Shown here: one piece after another, positions 1-8,870 of the stretch
How the letters are laid out: each line of letters starts with the position of its first letter
Numbering within the stretch: position 1 is the stretch's first letter
Source of the DNA: Idiomarinaceae bacterium
GTDB lineage: Bacteria > Pseudomonadota > Gammaproteobacteria > Enterobacterales > Alteromonadaceae
Direction of reading: 5' to 3'
DNA length: 64,000 nucleotides
Assembly: GCA_002685255.1 (NCBI GenBank)
Contig: NYWU01000038.1
Location: 1-64,000, forward strand
The notes under the pieces: model-generated
Database searches by the model: none
Seen by the model: the letters and a program-made list of their open reading frames with translations, nothing else
Told to the model about the DNA's origin: nothing
Position numbers and translations under genes: made by a program

Positions 1-1240
1 ACTCATCAATATATAATCCGGCATTCAAGCGAATAAACCAGCGTTGACTCACTTGATGCGCGACATGTTGCTCCAACCACCAGTACAAAGCGACTAGTAC
101 AATAAACCAAGCCGCTACCGCTAAGTCGAGCATGATGTGAACGCGCCCATCTTGCATCAACTGCGCAGCAGATAGTGTTAAGCCGGTATAAATTGCAACC
201 CAAACGACAGCGATAAGCACGCTCTTAAACCAGCTAAACTTGTGAGCCTGGGACATCAACAAAGTAATTGATAAGCTCAGTAGCACTGCCGCAGTCGGTT
301 TAAAGTGACCAAAGCTCAACCAGAGTGCCAAGTTAATTAACACCAGACTGAAGATAAACCACGCCAACGTTATCCAACTATTGCGAACTAGTACATTATG
401 AATAGGACGCACCGTTCCTGACGATAAAAACGCATAGGCTTTGTACAACGAGTGCGCAACCAAGTGCAGTAAAGCAAGGCTGTAATAACCCAAGGCAATT
501 TCGAGTAACATTAAGCCCATTTGTGCGCAGGTCGACCACGCCAATCGAATTTTAATACTGATGCGCGTCGACATGATTAAAATAGCCAAACCACAAGAAA
601 CAGCACTTAAGATCCCGAGCAACCAACGTGCAGATTCGGCCTCCGTAAGCAGTGGTGCAAAACTTAGCAACAAGAAGCCACCTAAATTGACAATGCCCGC
701 GTGCAGTAAAGACGATACTGAGGTAGGCGATTCAACAACCTGCATCAACCAACCATGAAAGGGCATTTGCGCACAGCTCAGTAACGCGGCAATCACTAAA
801 GTTAACATGGCGCCTGTCGGCACCGTGTTAGTGCTGTAATAATGGGCTAACGTTCCGGTGATAGTGGCATCGCCCGACCATAGATAAAACTGAATAAAGC
901 TGACAACAAGCAGTACTTCCGTAAGCCGCGCGGTGATCATACGTTTGTGTGTTGCAAGCACCGCTCGCGCTCGCTCAGGATAAAACAGCAGTAAACGGTG
1001 TAAGCACACACTGATGCTTATCCAACTTAACAAGAACAAAATAAAATGGTTGGCTACCAATGTAACCACTACACTAACCAGACAGCCCAACATCCAGCCC
1101 ATCGCACGAGGGCGACTGGGCTCAAGTGCAAAGTTCCGCCACGTGTAGCGTAAAACCACCCAACTCAATAAAGCGACCATGACGACTAAGGTCACTCGCA
1201 ATTCATCTATCTGAATCCAGTTCAACGTGGTTGCTCCCAT
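1..1240 (-). CDS. DabB/NuoL-like proton-conducting membrane protein (partial, C-terminus off window)
   Basis: A continuous open frame runs from ATG at 1240 leftward to the window edge (413 codons) with no stop, so it is absent from the ORF track. The product is almost entirely hydrophobic helices and carries the proton-antiporter signature HGWLMQVVESPTSVSSLLHA followed by GIVNLGGFLL, typical of the NuoL/MrpA/DabB superfamily. It lacks the usual complex I neighbours and is divergent from a LysR gene. That is the arrangement known for DAB inorganic-carbon transporters, where DabB couples a proton gradient to the DUF2309 protein DabA. The membrane family is seen in the sequence; the DAB assignment is inferred, and dabA would lie to the left. 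A GGGG lies about 8 nt before the ATG. Confidence 0.75.
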   Translation of the reverse strand, partial: MGATTLNWIQIDELRVTLVVMVALLSWVVLRYTWRNFALEPSRPRAMGWMLGCLVSVVVTLVANHFILFLLSWISISVCLHRLLLFYPERARAVLATHKRMITARLTEVLLVVSFIQFYLWSGDATITGTLAHYYSTNTVPTGAMLTLVIAALLSCAQMPFHGWLMQVVESPTSVSSLLHAGIVNLGGFLLLSFAPLLTEAESARWLLGILSAVSCGLAILIMSTRISIKIRLAWSTCAQMGLMLLEIALGYYSLALLHLVAHSLYKAYAFLSSGTVRPIHNVLVRNSWITLAWFIFSLVLINLALWLSFGHFKPTAAVLLSLSITLLMSQAHKFSWFKSVLIAVVWVAIYTGLTLSAAQLMQDGRVHIMLDLAVAAWFIVLVALYWWLEQHVAHQVSQRWFIRLNAGLYIDE

Positions 1241-1345
1241 CGCTTACCCCAATTAACTATGGGCTAGTATCTCGACTTGCGATAATTAAGTAAAATAGAT
1301 ATATATTATAATACTATTCTTTTTTTAAGAACGATTAACCCAACT
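1241..1345. promoter_or_regulatory. Divergent promoter region between dabB-like gene and LysR gene
   Basis: This 105-bp AT-rich gap separates two divergent genes. It contains a run of TATA/TATAAT-like steps around 1298-1315 that could supply -10 elements in either direction. LysR proteins commonly bind such shared regions, but I cannot point to a convincing T-N11-A operator. Confidence 0.4.
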
Positions 1346-2212
1346 ATGAATTATCGTCATCTCTATTATTTTTGGTCTGTCGCCAAAACCGGTCATTTAA
1401 CGCAAGCAGCGCAACAGCTGCATGTCTCTCAATCCGCGCTATCAAGCCAGATCAAGCAATTAGAGGAGTGGTTGGGTCAGACGTTATTTGAACGTGAAGG
1501 GCGTCGGCTAAAGCTGACTCAAGCAGGCTACATCGCCACACAATACGCCGATCGCATTTTTGCAGAAGGACAAAGCTTGGTCGAGCAACTAAAACAAGGT
1601 AAGACCAGTCAGGCAACCGTGGTGCGTATCGGTCACGCGTCAACCATGTCGAGAAACTTTGTTGAACAGTTTATTGCGCCACTGATGAGTGCCACGCCGC
1701 AACCGTTTCGTTTGCACTCAATGTCGACGCACCAGTTACTCACCGAGCTCGCCGAACACCGTATTGATATTGCGCTAGCAAATACCGATGTGGCGGGTCA
1801 AGACGAGGACATTTGGCAGAGCCGTTTGCTCGCTCGTCAACCCGTCTCGATCATCGGTATCCCCGGTTTACCAATTCAATCATTGGCTGACCCTGCACTA
1901 TGCAACCGCGCATGGGTGTTGCCACCGACCAGCGCGCCATTACGCTCGGGATTCGATATGTTGGCGACTCAGTATCAGTGGTCGCCGCAAATTATTGCTG
2001 AGGCGGATGATATGGCGATGTTGCGTTTGTTGGCACGTGACGGCGGCGCATTGGCTGTGATCCCTGACGTTGTGGTCAAAGACGAGCTCGATAGTCGGCG
2101 GCTACAAAGATATGTGACATTACCCAATTTGTTTGAGCAGTTTTACGCAATTACTATCAAACAGCCTTTCCAGCACCCTTGGCTCAGCCGCTTGCTTGCG
2201 CGTTACGATTAG
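1346..2212 (+). CDS. LysR-family transcriptional regulator (NhaR-like)
   Basis: A 288-aa full-length LysR protein. The N-terminal winged helix-turn-helix (residues about 2-60; YFWSVAKTGHLTQAAQQLHVSQSALSSQI) is followed by a type 2 periplasmic-binding-like effector domain. The NYRHLYYFW start is typical of the NhaR-like branch. It is divergent from the DabB-like gene and probably controls it in response to an inorganic-carbon or ionic cue; that target is inferred from position. Its stop overlaps by 4 nt the stop of a small convergent ORF. Confidence 0.85.
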   Translation: MNYRHLYYFWSVAKTGHLTQAAQQLHVSQSALSSQIKQLEEWLGQTLFEREGRRLKLTQAGYIATQYADRIFAEGQSLVEQLKQGKTSQATVVRIGHASTMSRNFVEQFIAPLMSATPQPFRLHSMSTHQLLTELAEHRIDIALANTDVAGQDEDIWQSRLLARQPVSIIGIPGLPIQSLADPALCNRAWVLPPTSAPLRSGFDMLATQYQWSPQIIAEADDMAMLRLLARDGGALAVIPDVVVKDELDSRRLQRYVTLPNLFEQFYAITIKQPFQHPWLSRLLARYD

Positions 2213-2376
2213 CGTGAACGCGAGCGTTCAAACTCGGTTCGCAGAGCCTCCACTTCGGCTTTGCTGAGCAGCTGCTGCACACTGCGCGGCTGTGCACGAC
2301 GATGCCAGCGCGTTTGGGCTCTGCGCTTCAGGGTTTCGTCGAGTTGTCGATTTATTGCCGCCCAATCGATCGTCAT
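2209..2376 (-). CDS. Small basic hypothetical protein, 55 aa
   Basis: Too short for the ORF track. ATG at 2376 is preceded by AGGAGCAGGTC, a strong ribosome-binding site about 5-8 nt upstream. The product (MTIDWAAINRQLDETLKRRA...) is rich in Arg and Gln and has a predicted helical, amphipathic look with no signal peptide or membrane segment. It ends convergently, overlapping the LysR stop codon by 4 nt. I do not recognise a family. The good Shine-Dalgarno sequence is the main reason to believe it. Confidence 0.5.
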   Translation of the reverse strand: MTIDWAAINRQLDETLKRRAQTRWHRRAQPRSVQQLLSKAEVEALRTEFERSRSR

Positions 2377-2640
2377 GACCTGCTCCTAATCAAATAAAGT
2401 GCCACCGACGGCTCTGAGTTATTCGGGGGGTCACCCAAGCCGTCCGATGACGTATAAACAGTATGCCGTGAGGCCTTATTCAACAAGGTGTGAAAGCGTA
2501 AAAGGTTCGTAAAGGTGAGTACTTACAAACATGTACAGTTAATTTAAGTATGAAGGGTGCGACAATTTGTCACATGGTCAAGCACGATTCAGTTTGTAAA
2601 CTGTGCTGCAAGTTAACGTGTTCACCATCGGACTATAAAC
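2377..2640. other. Intergenic region upstream of TonB receptor
   Basis: No gene is seen in these 264 bp. The region must hold promoters for the small leftward ORF and the rightward TonB receptor. An imperfect GC-rich stretch (2405-2455) lies near the small ORF. I see no Fur-like or CueR-like operator that I would defend. Confidence 0.4.
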
Positions 2641-4749
2641 ATGCAGAAATCCTTTACACTCACTCGTACTAGTTTTCTTGTTTTCACCGCCCTGAGCGCG
2701 CTTTCAAGTCAGGCTGAGACCACTCAGGACGCCACCGAAATTATTGAAGTCAAAGGCCATCAAAGTCAGCGTCCTTTGGGTGATTTATCTCAACAGCTAC
2801 GCGAGCAAGGCGTCGACTTTTCTGCAGCCGGCGGCGTATCGGCCTTGCCCGTTATCAACGGCATGATGGGTGATCGCGTTAAAGTGATTATCGATGGCGC
2901 CGAGTTAACCGCCGCTTGCGCTAATCAAATGAACCCTCCACTTTCCTATATATCAGCGAATCAAGTAGCGGCAACACAAGTTATAGCCGGTATAAAACCG
3001 GTGCGTAGCGGAGGTGACAACATCGCGGGTGTTATCAATTTAGAACAAATGCGTACTCAGTTTAGCGATACCGAGCAGCTCTCCTGGCAGCAAGGCTATT
3101 TCGCAAGCGAGTATCAAAGTAACGGCGACAAATGGTTAGCCGGCGCAGGCGCCCGGTGGGCGAGCATAAATTGGTCGATTGATTATCAAGGAGCCTACGA
3201 GGCGTCCAACAGCTATGAAGACGGTCATGGCGATACCGTGCTCGATACGCTCTATCAAGCGCAAAACCATGCTCTCACTACGGCTTGGCGCGATGAACGG
3301 CAGCAATTGACCACTAAGCTCACGGCGCAAGCCATTCCCTATCAAGGTTTTCCCAACCAATATATGGACATGACCGATAATCAAAGTCTGGGGGCGCATG
3401 TTAAGTACCAACGAAACTTGGCTCAAGGCGCTCGCTTCACGGGCTACTTTAATTGGCAATCAGTCGAGCATGAGATGGGGTTCTTCACGGACGAAAAGCC
3501 CGGCACGATGCCGATGATCACCGATGCCAGTGATCGCAGCTATAAACTGCATTGGGCGCTTCCTATCTCGTTGATAGGAACTCATGCAAGCGATATTACG
3601 CTAGGTCACGAATTATTCGATTATCAACTCGAAGATTACTGGCCTGCCTTGGCTGGCTCAATGATGATGGGACCCAACCCCTACATCAATATCAATGACG
3701 GCAAACGTCAGCGCATCGCTGTATTTGCCGATTCAGATACGCAACTGACCAGCGATTGGTGGATTAATGCGGGTGTGCGCATCGAGCATGTACGCACCGA
3801 TGCGGGAAAAGTACAGCCATACAACGATAGTCCAATGATGGGTATGCCTAATCCTGATGCAACTGCAGCAACAACCTTTAATCAAGCCAAGCGCGAACAA
3901 ACAGACACCCTAGTCGATTTCACCGTGGCCGTTAAGCATAGACTAGACGCACTACAAACCCTCGAACTGGGTATCGCACAAAAGAATCGTGCGCCCAATT
4001 TATATGAGCGCTACAGTTGGGGACGTGGAACCATGGCAACCACTATGATTGGCTGGTTCGGTGACGGCAATGGTTATGTGGGACGCATTGATTTAAAGCC
4101 AGAAACAGCGCAAACCCTCAGTGCAACTTATCAATTAGAAAGCGCTCACGATGATTGGCAACTTTCGCTAAGTCCGTTTTATACGCGAGTAGATGACTAC
4201 GTTGATGCTGAGGTGATCGGTACATTTAATCGCGGTACATCCCCCGTAACGGCGCGCAACATTCTACAGATGACCAATGTTGACGCCACACTAAAAGGTA
4301 TCGATGCCCAATATAACCAGCGTTGGAGTCAACTCTTGGGGGTTGACGAGTGGCGGCTGAGTGCGTCCGCAAAATACACCCATGGCGAACAACACAACGG
4401 GCGTCCACTCTATCAGATTCAACCACTGACCCTGCGCGTCGCGCTCAGTCAGCAATGGGGGGGATGGGAACAAACCGTTGCAATTGAACACGTCGCAGAA
4501 AAAGATCGTGTCGATCCGCAGCGTTTGGAAAACCGCACTGAGGCCTATGAACTCATCAACTGGCAACTCAGTTACACCGCTGCACAGTGGCAGGTCAATA
4601 TGGGTATCACCAATGTATTGGATGAGTTTTACCGACAGCCACTCGGCGGCGTCAATATTGCGGCGCAAAAAGCGGCTGCCAACGACGGGTTTGATAATAT
4701 TGCCGGCGCGGGACGTTCAATAAACTTTGGCGTCCGTTATACATTTTAA
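2641..4749 (+). CDS. TonB-dependent outer-membrane receptor, OprC/NosA-like (probable copper receptor)
   Basis: A 702-aa protein with a signal peptide (residues 1-25), an N-terminal plug and a C-terminal beta-barrel ending in the aromatic VRYTF typical of outer-membrane proteins. The plug carries C93-x3-M97 (CANQM) and a later loop carries H277-x-M279 (HEM). This matches the CxxxM-HxM ligand set described for the copper receptor OprC. Methionine clusters (GMMG, SMMMG, MMGMP, TMATTM) also suggest soft-metal binding. It is followed 37 nt later by a RegBA-like two-component pair, so the unit may link copper uptake to redox/respiratory control. Copper as substrate is inferred from motif conservation, with good but not complete confidence. 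Confidence 0.8.
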   Translation: MQKSFTLTRTSFLVFTALSALSSQAETTQDATEIIEVKGHQSQRPLGDLSQQLREQGVDFSAAGGVSALPVINGMMGDRVKVIIDGAELTAACANQMNPPLSYISANQVAATQVIAGIKPVRSGGDNIAGVINLEQMRTQFSDTEQLSWQQGYFASEYQSNGDKWLAGAGARWASINWSIDYQGAYEASNSYEDGHGDTVLDTLYQAQNHALTTAWRDERQQLTTKLTAQAIPYQGFPNQYMDMTDNQSLGAHVKYQRNLAQGARFTGYFNWQSVEHEMGFFTDEKPGTMPMITDASDRSYKLHWALPISLIGTHASDITLGHELFDYQLEDYWPALAGSMMMGPNPYININDGKRQRIAVFADSDTQLTSDWWINAGVRIEHVRTDAGKVQPYNDSPMMGMPNPDATAATTFNQAKREQTDTLVDFTVAVKHRLDALQTLELGIAQKNRAPNLYERYSWGRGTMATTMIGWFGDGNGYVGRIDLKPETAQTLSATYQLESAHDDWQLSLSPFYTRVDDYVDAEVIGTFNRGTSPVTARNILQMTNVDATLKGIDAQYNQRWSQLLGVDEWRLSASAKYTHGEQHNGRPLYQIQPLTLRVALSQQWGGWEQTVAIEHVAEKDRVDPQRLENRTEAYELINWQLSYTAAQWQVNMGITNVLDEFYRQPLGGVNIAAQKAAANDGFDNIAGAGRSINFGVRYTF

Positions 4750-4786
4750 GTAAGCTTGCTCTGAGTGTATTTAATGAGGCGGTAAC

Positions 4787-5839
4787 ATGATTTTGCTTAT
4801 CTGTATGGCGGTGTTTCGCAAACGCCGCCTCACAGTCATTTGGATGTTTGCCCTGCTACTGCTCGAAATAGTCGCGCTCAACTTGCTTATCGCGTTTAAC
4901 GGCGCCGCAAGTAACCCTTTCAGCGCGGTACTCTTGATTCCAGTCGTGATGGCGTGCGTTTGGCTACCTCACTCCGCAGCAGTGGCGGTTGTTGGCTTAA
5001 GCATCGCAGCGCAGTGGACCCAGTGGCAGTTCACTCAGTTCGATGCCAGACACGCCATGCTTGCTCATGCACAGGGCATGCTGCTTGGCTTCACGATTAC
5101 CAGTGTCTTGATAATGACCGTAGTGTTCTACTTACGTCATCGGCTTAATCAACAAGAGCATCAACTACACGCACTGCGCGAAAAGCAATTACGTAACGAG
5201 CAGCTATTGGCAATAGGTACCGCCGCCGCACAACTTACACACGAATTGGCGACACCGACACAGGCAGCACAGTGGCTTCTCGAGGAAGCACTAGAAAAAA
5301 CGCAGCCCACGCCCGATTGGTTAAACGACCTCAGTCTACAATTTTCTCGCATCCAAAATAAGCTCGAGCACTGGCGCCATGTCACGGACGACGTACGTCA
5401 TCAACGTACTGTCAGTATCAATGCACTTGCCCTAGCGACGGAGATTCAACATGTGATGCAGTTGGCGCGTCCTGAAGTCGCCATCAGCTGGCAGGTCGAG
5501 CATCAGCTTGAGTCGGTCAACATCAACGCTGACCGCACGCTGTTACCCGCGCTAAGCAATGTCATTGTCAATGCCTGCGATGCGCAAAAGCAAATCAGCG
5601 ACGCGCCCGTTTTAGCGTCTATTATGACCCACCAAAACGGATTCTGTATTGAAGTACGCAATGCCGGCCATTCAGATAATTTGAGTCAACTCGGACAACG
5701 ACTCATGCCAAGCGATGACGGTCATGGTGCAGGGGCAGTGATCAGTAATGCCACTTTAGAAAAGTTTGGCGGAACGCTACGCTGGACTCACGCAAATAAT
5801 GAGGTAGTCACGTGGATAACGCTTCCCTTATCATCATAG
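4787..5839 (+). CDS. RegB/PrrB-like membrane sensor histidine kinase
   Basis: A 350-aa sensor kinase. The first 115 residues form about four membrane segments including NPFSAVLLIPVVMA, which resembles the RegB/PrrB/RoxS signature. A DHp domain follows with the H-box in LTHELATP (about residue 154), an N-box (NVIVNACDAQ) and a degenerate G-box (GHGAGAVISNATLEKFGG). It is shorter than classical RegB (about 460 aa), with fewer membrane helices. A GAGGCGG ribosome-binding site precedes the ATG. It overlaps the next gene by 28 nt, so the two are translationally coupled. The likely role is sensing the quinone or redox state and phosphorylating the downstream regulator. Confidence 0.82.
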   Translation: MILLICMAVFRKRRLTVIWMFALLLLEIVALNLLIAFNGAASNPFSAVLLIPVVMACVWLPHSAAVAVVGLSIAAQWTQWQFTQFDARHAMLAHAQGMLLGFTITSVLIMTVVFYLRHRLNQQEHQLHALREKQLRNEQLLAIGTAAAQLTHELATPTQAAQWLLEEALEKTQPTPDWLNDLSLQFSRIQNKLEHWRHVTDDVRHQRTVSINALALATEIQHVMQLARPEVAISWQVEHQLESVNINADRTLLPALSNVIVNACDAQKQISDAPVLASIMTHQNGFCIEVRNAGHSDNLSQLGQRLMPSDDGHGAGAVISNATLEKFGGTLRWTHANNEVVTWITLPLSS

Positions 5840-6348
5840 ATGACGACACAAGCTATCGTAGTGTATTACAACGTCGGCTCACTCAAAAAACCGACTTTTC
5901 GGTGGCAGCATTTGCCTCCACGGAAGAGGCGCTCAACGCACCCAAATCATCGCACTGTCATGGGATCATTTTAGATATGATGTTGACTGATGAATCGGGG
6001 CTTGATGCCATCGCTCAACTCAAGCGACACTTTACCCCAAACCATCTGATCATGCTCACTGGCTACGCAAGTATAGCGACTACGGTCGAAGCAATGCGAC
6101 GCGGCGCAACCGACTACCTGGCCAAGCCGGTCGCCCTCAACACCCTGCTTCAAAGGCTTATTCCGACGCACAATTTCTTTGCCACAGAACCACCCGAAAC
6201 CACACTGACGCCCGCCCAACTCGAATGGGAACATATTCAACGCACCCTGCTCGACCACCAAGGCAATATCAGTGCAACGGCTAAAGCGCTAGGCATGCAC
6301 CGGCGCACGCTACAACGCAAATTACAAAAGATGTCACCTCGTGGATGA
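5812..6348 (+). CDS. RegA/PrrA/ActR-like response regulator
   Basis: A 178-aa regulator with a GTG start nested in the end of the kinase gene. The receiver domain (residues 5-115) has the acidic pocket IIDDD, the phospho-acceptor Asp in IILDMML, the conserved Thr in MLTGYAS and the Lys in LAKPV. A short linker leads to a Fis-type helix-turn-helix (GNISATAKALGMHRRTLQRKL) that is nearly diagnostic of the RegA family. RegA proteins control respiration, carbon fixation and terminal oxidases according to redox state. Here the partner genes suggest control of, or coordination with, the copper receptor. Confidence 0.87.
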   Translation: MDNASLIIIDDDTSYRSVLQRRLTQKTDFSVAAFASTEEALNAPKSSHCHGIILDMMLTDESGLDAIAQLKRHFTPNHLIMLTGYASIATTVEAMRRGATDYLAKPVALNTLLQRLIPTHNFFATEPPETTLTPAQLEWEHIQRTLLDHQGNISATAKALGMHRRTLQRKLQKMSPRG

Positions 6349-6457
6349 AATATAAACAATATACGCTAGACATTTACAGCACGTGTTTTATATTTGTTAA
6401 AATTGTATTCAAAAAAGTATTCTTCTTATTATATAAAAAGAATCAGGGGTGCAGTTT

Positions 6458-8767
6458 ATGCCATCGTCTCGGGCCACGACACTCATACAATCGGGGTTAA
6501 TGAACTCTGTCTCCGAGCGCGCATTCGACAATATCGCTTATATCGCGAAACTGATATTCAATACCGATATCGTCTTAATAAGCCTGGTCGATGACGACCA
6601 ACAGTGGTTTAAAGCGAAAATTGGCCTCTCGCTATGTGAGACGCCTATCGATATATCCATTTGTCAGTTCACCATTCAAAGCGATGAACCCTTTATCATC
6701 AATGACGCATTAACCGACAGTCGGTTTTCTAATAACCCCTTGGTAACGGGCTATCCATTTATACGTTTCTATTGCGGTATTGCGCTACATGCACCCAATG
6801 GACAGCGTATTGGCACCCTGTGTCTGATTCACGGCTCGCCACGGACAATAAGCAGTCATGAGCTCAAGATTCAACGTCATCTCGTACACATGATCGAGTA
6901 CGAATTCATGCGCCGAAGTCGTGCTCCGTTGCCCGATGCCGTGCAACCCAGCCGACTAAATGAAGTGATTATCAAAGCGCAGCATTTATTGCTAACAACC
7001 CATAACGATCAACTCACCTTTGATATTCTACTCGATGACATTCTAAAACTAACCTCGAGCGCGTTTGGGTTAATCGGTGAGGTCCTCTACGATGAGGAGC
7101 AGCAACCCTATCTCAAGGTCCATAGCCTCACTAACATCGCTTGGAACGCGGAAACCAATGCGCTATTTGAGCGCAATAAAGGTAATGGCTTAGAATTTAG
7201 AAACCTCGACAACTTGCTCTGTAAACCCCTGGTTACCGGTGAGGTATTGATAACCGATAACCCAGCAGAAGATAACCGATCGGGAGGTACACCCCACGGC
7301 CACCCGCCTATCCAAAACTATGTGGGAATCCCCGTATACTCCGGTGAGACAATGGTCGGATTAATCGGCCTAGCAAATCGTATTAATAAATACACGCCCG
7401 CTTTCGTTGACTCTCTGCATGCGCTGACCTCGGTTGTGGGTGTACTAATCGAGCGTAACCGCATGGTACAAGAGCGCAAGCAGTTTACCGTCAACCTGCA
7501 GTATGCCGCCTTTCATGATGAGTTGACGGGTTTGCCCAATCGGCGTCAGCTTGATCGAGACATCAAAAAGCTCACGCATGCGCAAGCCCCTTCACAGTTT
7601 TCTATCTGTTACATCGACTTGGATGGGTTCAAGCCTGTTAACGATAATTATGGTCACGAAGTTGGTGATAAGATACTCAAGCTAGTCGCTGCGCGCATTA
7701 AGCATCTCGTGTCATCTAAAGACTCTATCGCCCGCATTAGTGGTGACGAATTTGTCGTGCTATTGAACCGACCCGCTAATAGAGACGACTATCAACAAAT
7801 TATAGACGCTATCGCGCAACCGTATTCAATCGACGACATTATTATCATGGTGTCGGCGAGTATGGGGGTTGCGGTATACCCCAATGATACGCCTAATGCT
7901 GAACAGCTCATCCGATTCGCAGATCAGTCAATGTATCAAGCGAAAAGTGAAGGCAAGAATCAGGTCAGTATTCATGATGCCAAGCAAGCTTTAGAACGAG
8001 AACATAAGATAGAGTTTATAAAAGAGCTCCTTTATGCCATCGATGATCGGCAGATAGAGTTTGCCTACCAACCCAAATTTAATATGCACACCAACCAAAT
8101 AGTGGGTGTCGAAATGCTCAGTCGTTGGCGTCACAAAACCCGAGGTCTATTGATGCCAGGGGCGTTTATTCCACAAATTCAAGGTTCACAAGCCGCGATA
8201 GCGCTCGACCACCACGTGCTGAATGAAGCACATCACTTGGCAGCAATGTGGCGCCGTTCAGGCCACAAAATCAATGTCAGTGTTAATATTAGCGGTGATT
8301 ACTTCAACAGCGATTTATTTAAACGTCGGTTAGAAGCCATGTCGGAGTCAAATACTGGGCGCGATAATGGTATTACGCTCGAGATTTTAGAAACCACCAC
8401 AATCGATGACCTCGATGAAGCGGTCGACATACTGAAGCGCTGCCACCTCTGTGGCTATCGTACCGCACTCGACGACTTCGGCACACACTACTCTTCTCTC
8501 ACTTATTTTAGACGTTTGCCCGTTGATGAAATCAAGATTGACCGTAGTTTTATTACGAACCTAAAAACGAATACCAACGATGAAGCGATTGTCGAAAGCA
8601 TCATTTATTTGTGCGGTCGCTTTAATCGTGAAGTGGTCGCCGAGGGCGTGGAGACCCAAGAGCAAGCCGATCATTTGCTATCGCTGGGATGCCATTTGAT
8701 TCAAGGTTATTTAATTTCGCCCCCTGTCTCGCTAGAAGAATTAAGCTATAACGCCATACTGTCATAA
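6458..8767 (+). CDS. GAF-GAF-GGDEF-EAL cyclic-di-GMP signalling protein
   Basis: About 769 aa, cytoplasmic. Two GAF-like sensor domains (about 20-150 and 170-345) precede a GGDEF domain whose signature is degenerate (ISGDEF) and an EAL domain. The EAL motif itself reads EML, but the metal/catalytic residues around NVSVNIS, LEILE, LDDFG, KIDRSF and EGVE are kept, so it may act mainly as a c-di-GMP phosphodiesterase with a GTP-sensing or weak cyclase GGDEF. I prefer the ATG at 6458 over the track's GTG at 6449 because AGGGG lies 8 nt before it. The gene stands alone between the RegA-like gene and a chemoreceptor. Confidence 0.85.
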   Translation: MPSSRATTLIQSGLMNSVSERAFDNIAYIAKLIFNTDIVLISLVDDDQQWFKAKIGLSLCETPIDISICQFTIQSDEPFIINDALTDSRFSNNPLVTGYPFIRFYCGIALHAPNGQRIGTLCLIHGSPRTISSHELKIQRHLVHMIEYEFMRRSRAPLPDAVQPSRLNEVIIKAQHLLLTTHNDQLTFDILLDDILKLTSSAFGLIGEVLYDEEQQPYLKVHSLTNIAWNAETNALFERNKGNGLEFRNLDNLLCKPLVTGEVLITDNPAEDNRSGGTPHGHPPIQNYVGIPVYSGETMVGLIGLANRINKYTPAFVDSLHALTSVVGVLIERNRMVQERKQFTVNLQYAAFHDELTGLPNRRQLDRDIKKLTHAQAPSQFSICYIDLDGFKPVNDNYGHEVGDKILKLVAARIKHLVSSKDSIARISGDEFVVLLNRPANRDDYQQIIDAIAQPYSIDDIIIMVSASMGVAVYPNDTPNAEQLIRFADQSMYQAKSEGKNQVSIHDAKQALEREHKIEFIKELLYAIDDRQIEFAYQPKFNMHTNQIVGVEMLSRWRHKTRGLLMPGAFIPQIQGSQAAIALDHHVLNEAHHLAAMWRRSGHKINVSVNISGDYFNSDLFKRRLEAMSESNTGRDNGITLEILETTTIDDLDEAVDILKRCHLCGYRTALDDFGTHYSSLTYFRRLPVDEIKIDRSFITNLKTNTNDEAIVESIIYLCGRFNREVVAEGVETQEQADHLLSLGCHLIQGYLISPPVSLEELSYNAILS

Positions 8768-8870
8768 AAGCTTCATCTAAATCCTTATAATGAATGGCCG
8801 ATAAACAAAGAATCTTCAGTTCTTTGAGTTCATTGCTATACGCCGCTCACCCTCAAACTATGGATTTTCA

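Noticed and set aside
3136-4668. Minus-strand ORFs inside the TonB receptor (3136..3459, 4291..4668, 4226..4426)
   Set aside because: They are shadows of a clear coding frame with no ribosome-binding site or recognisable product.
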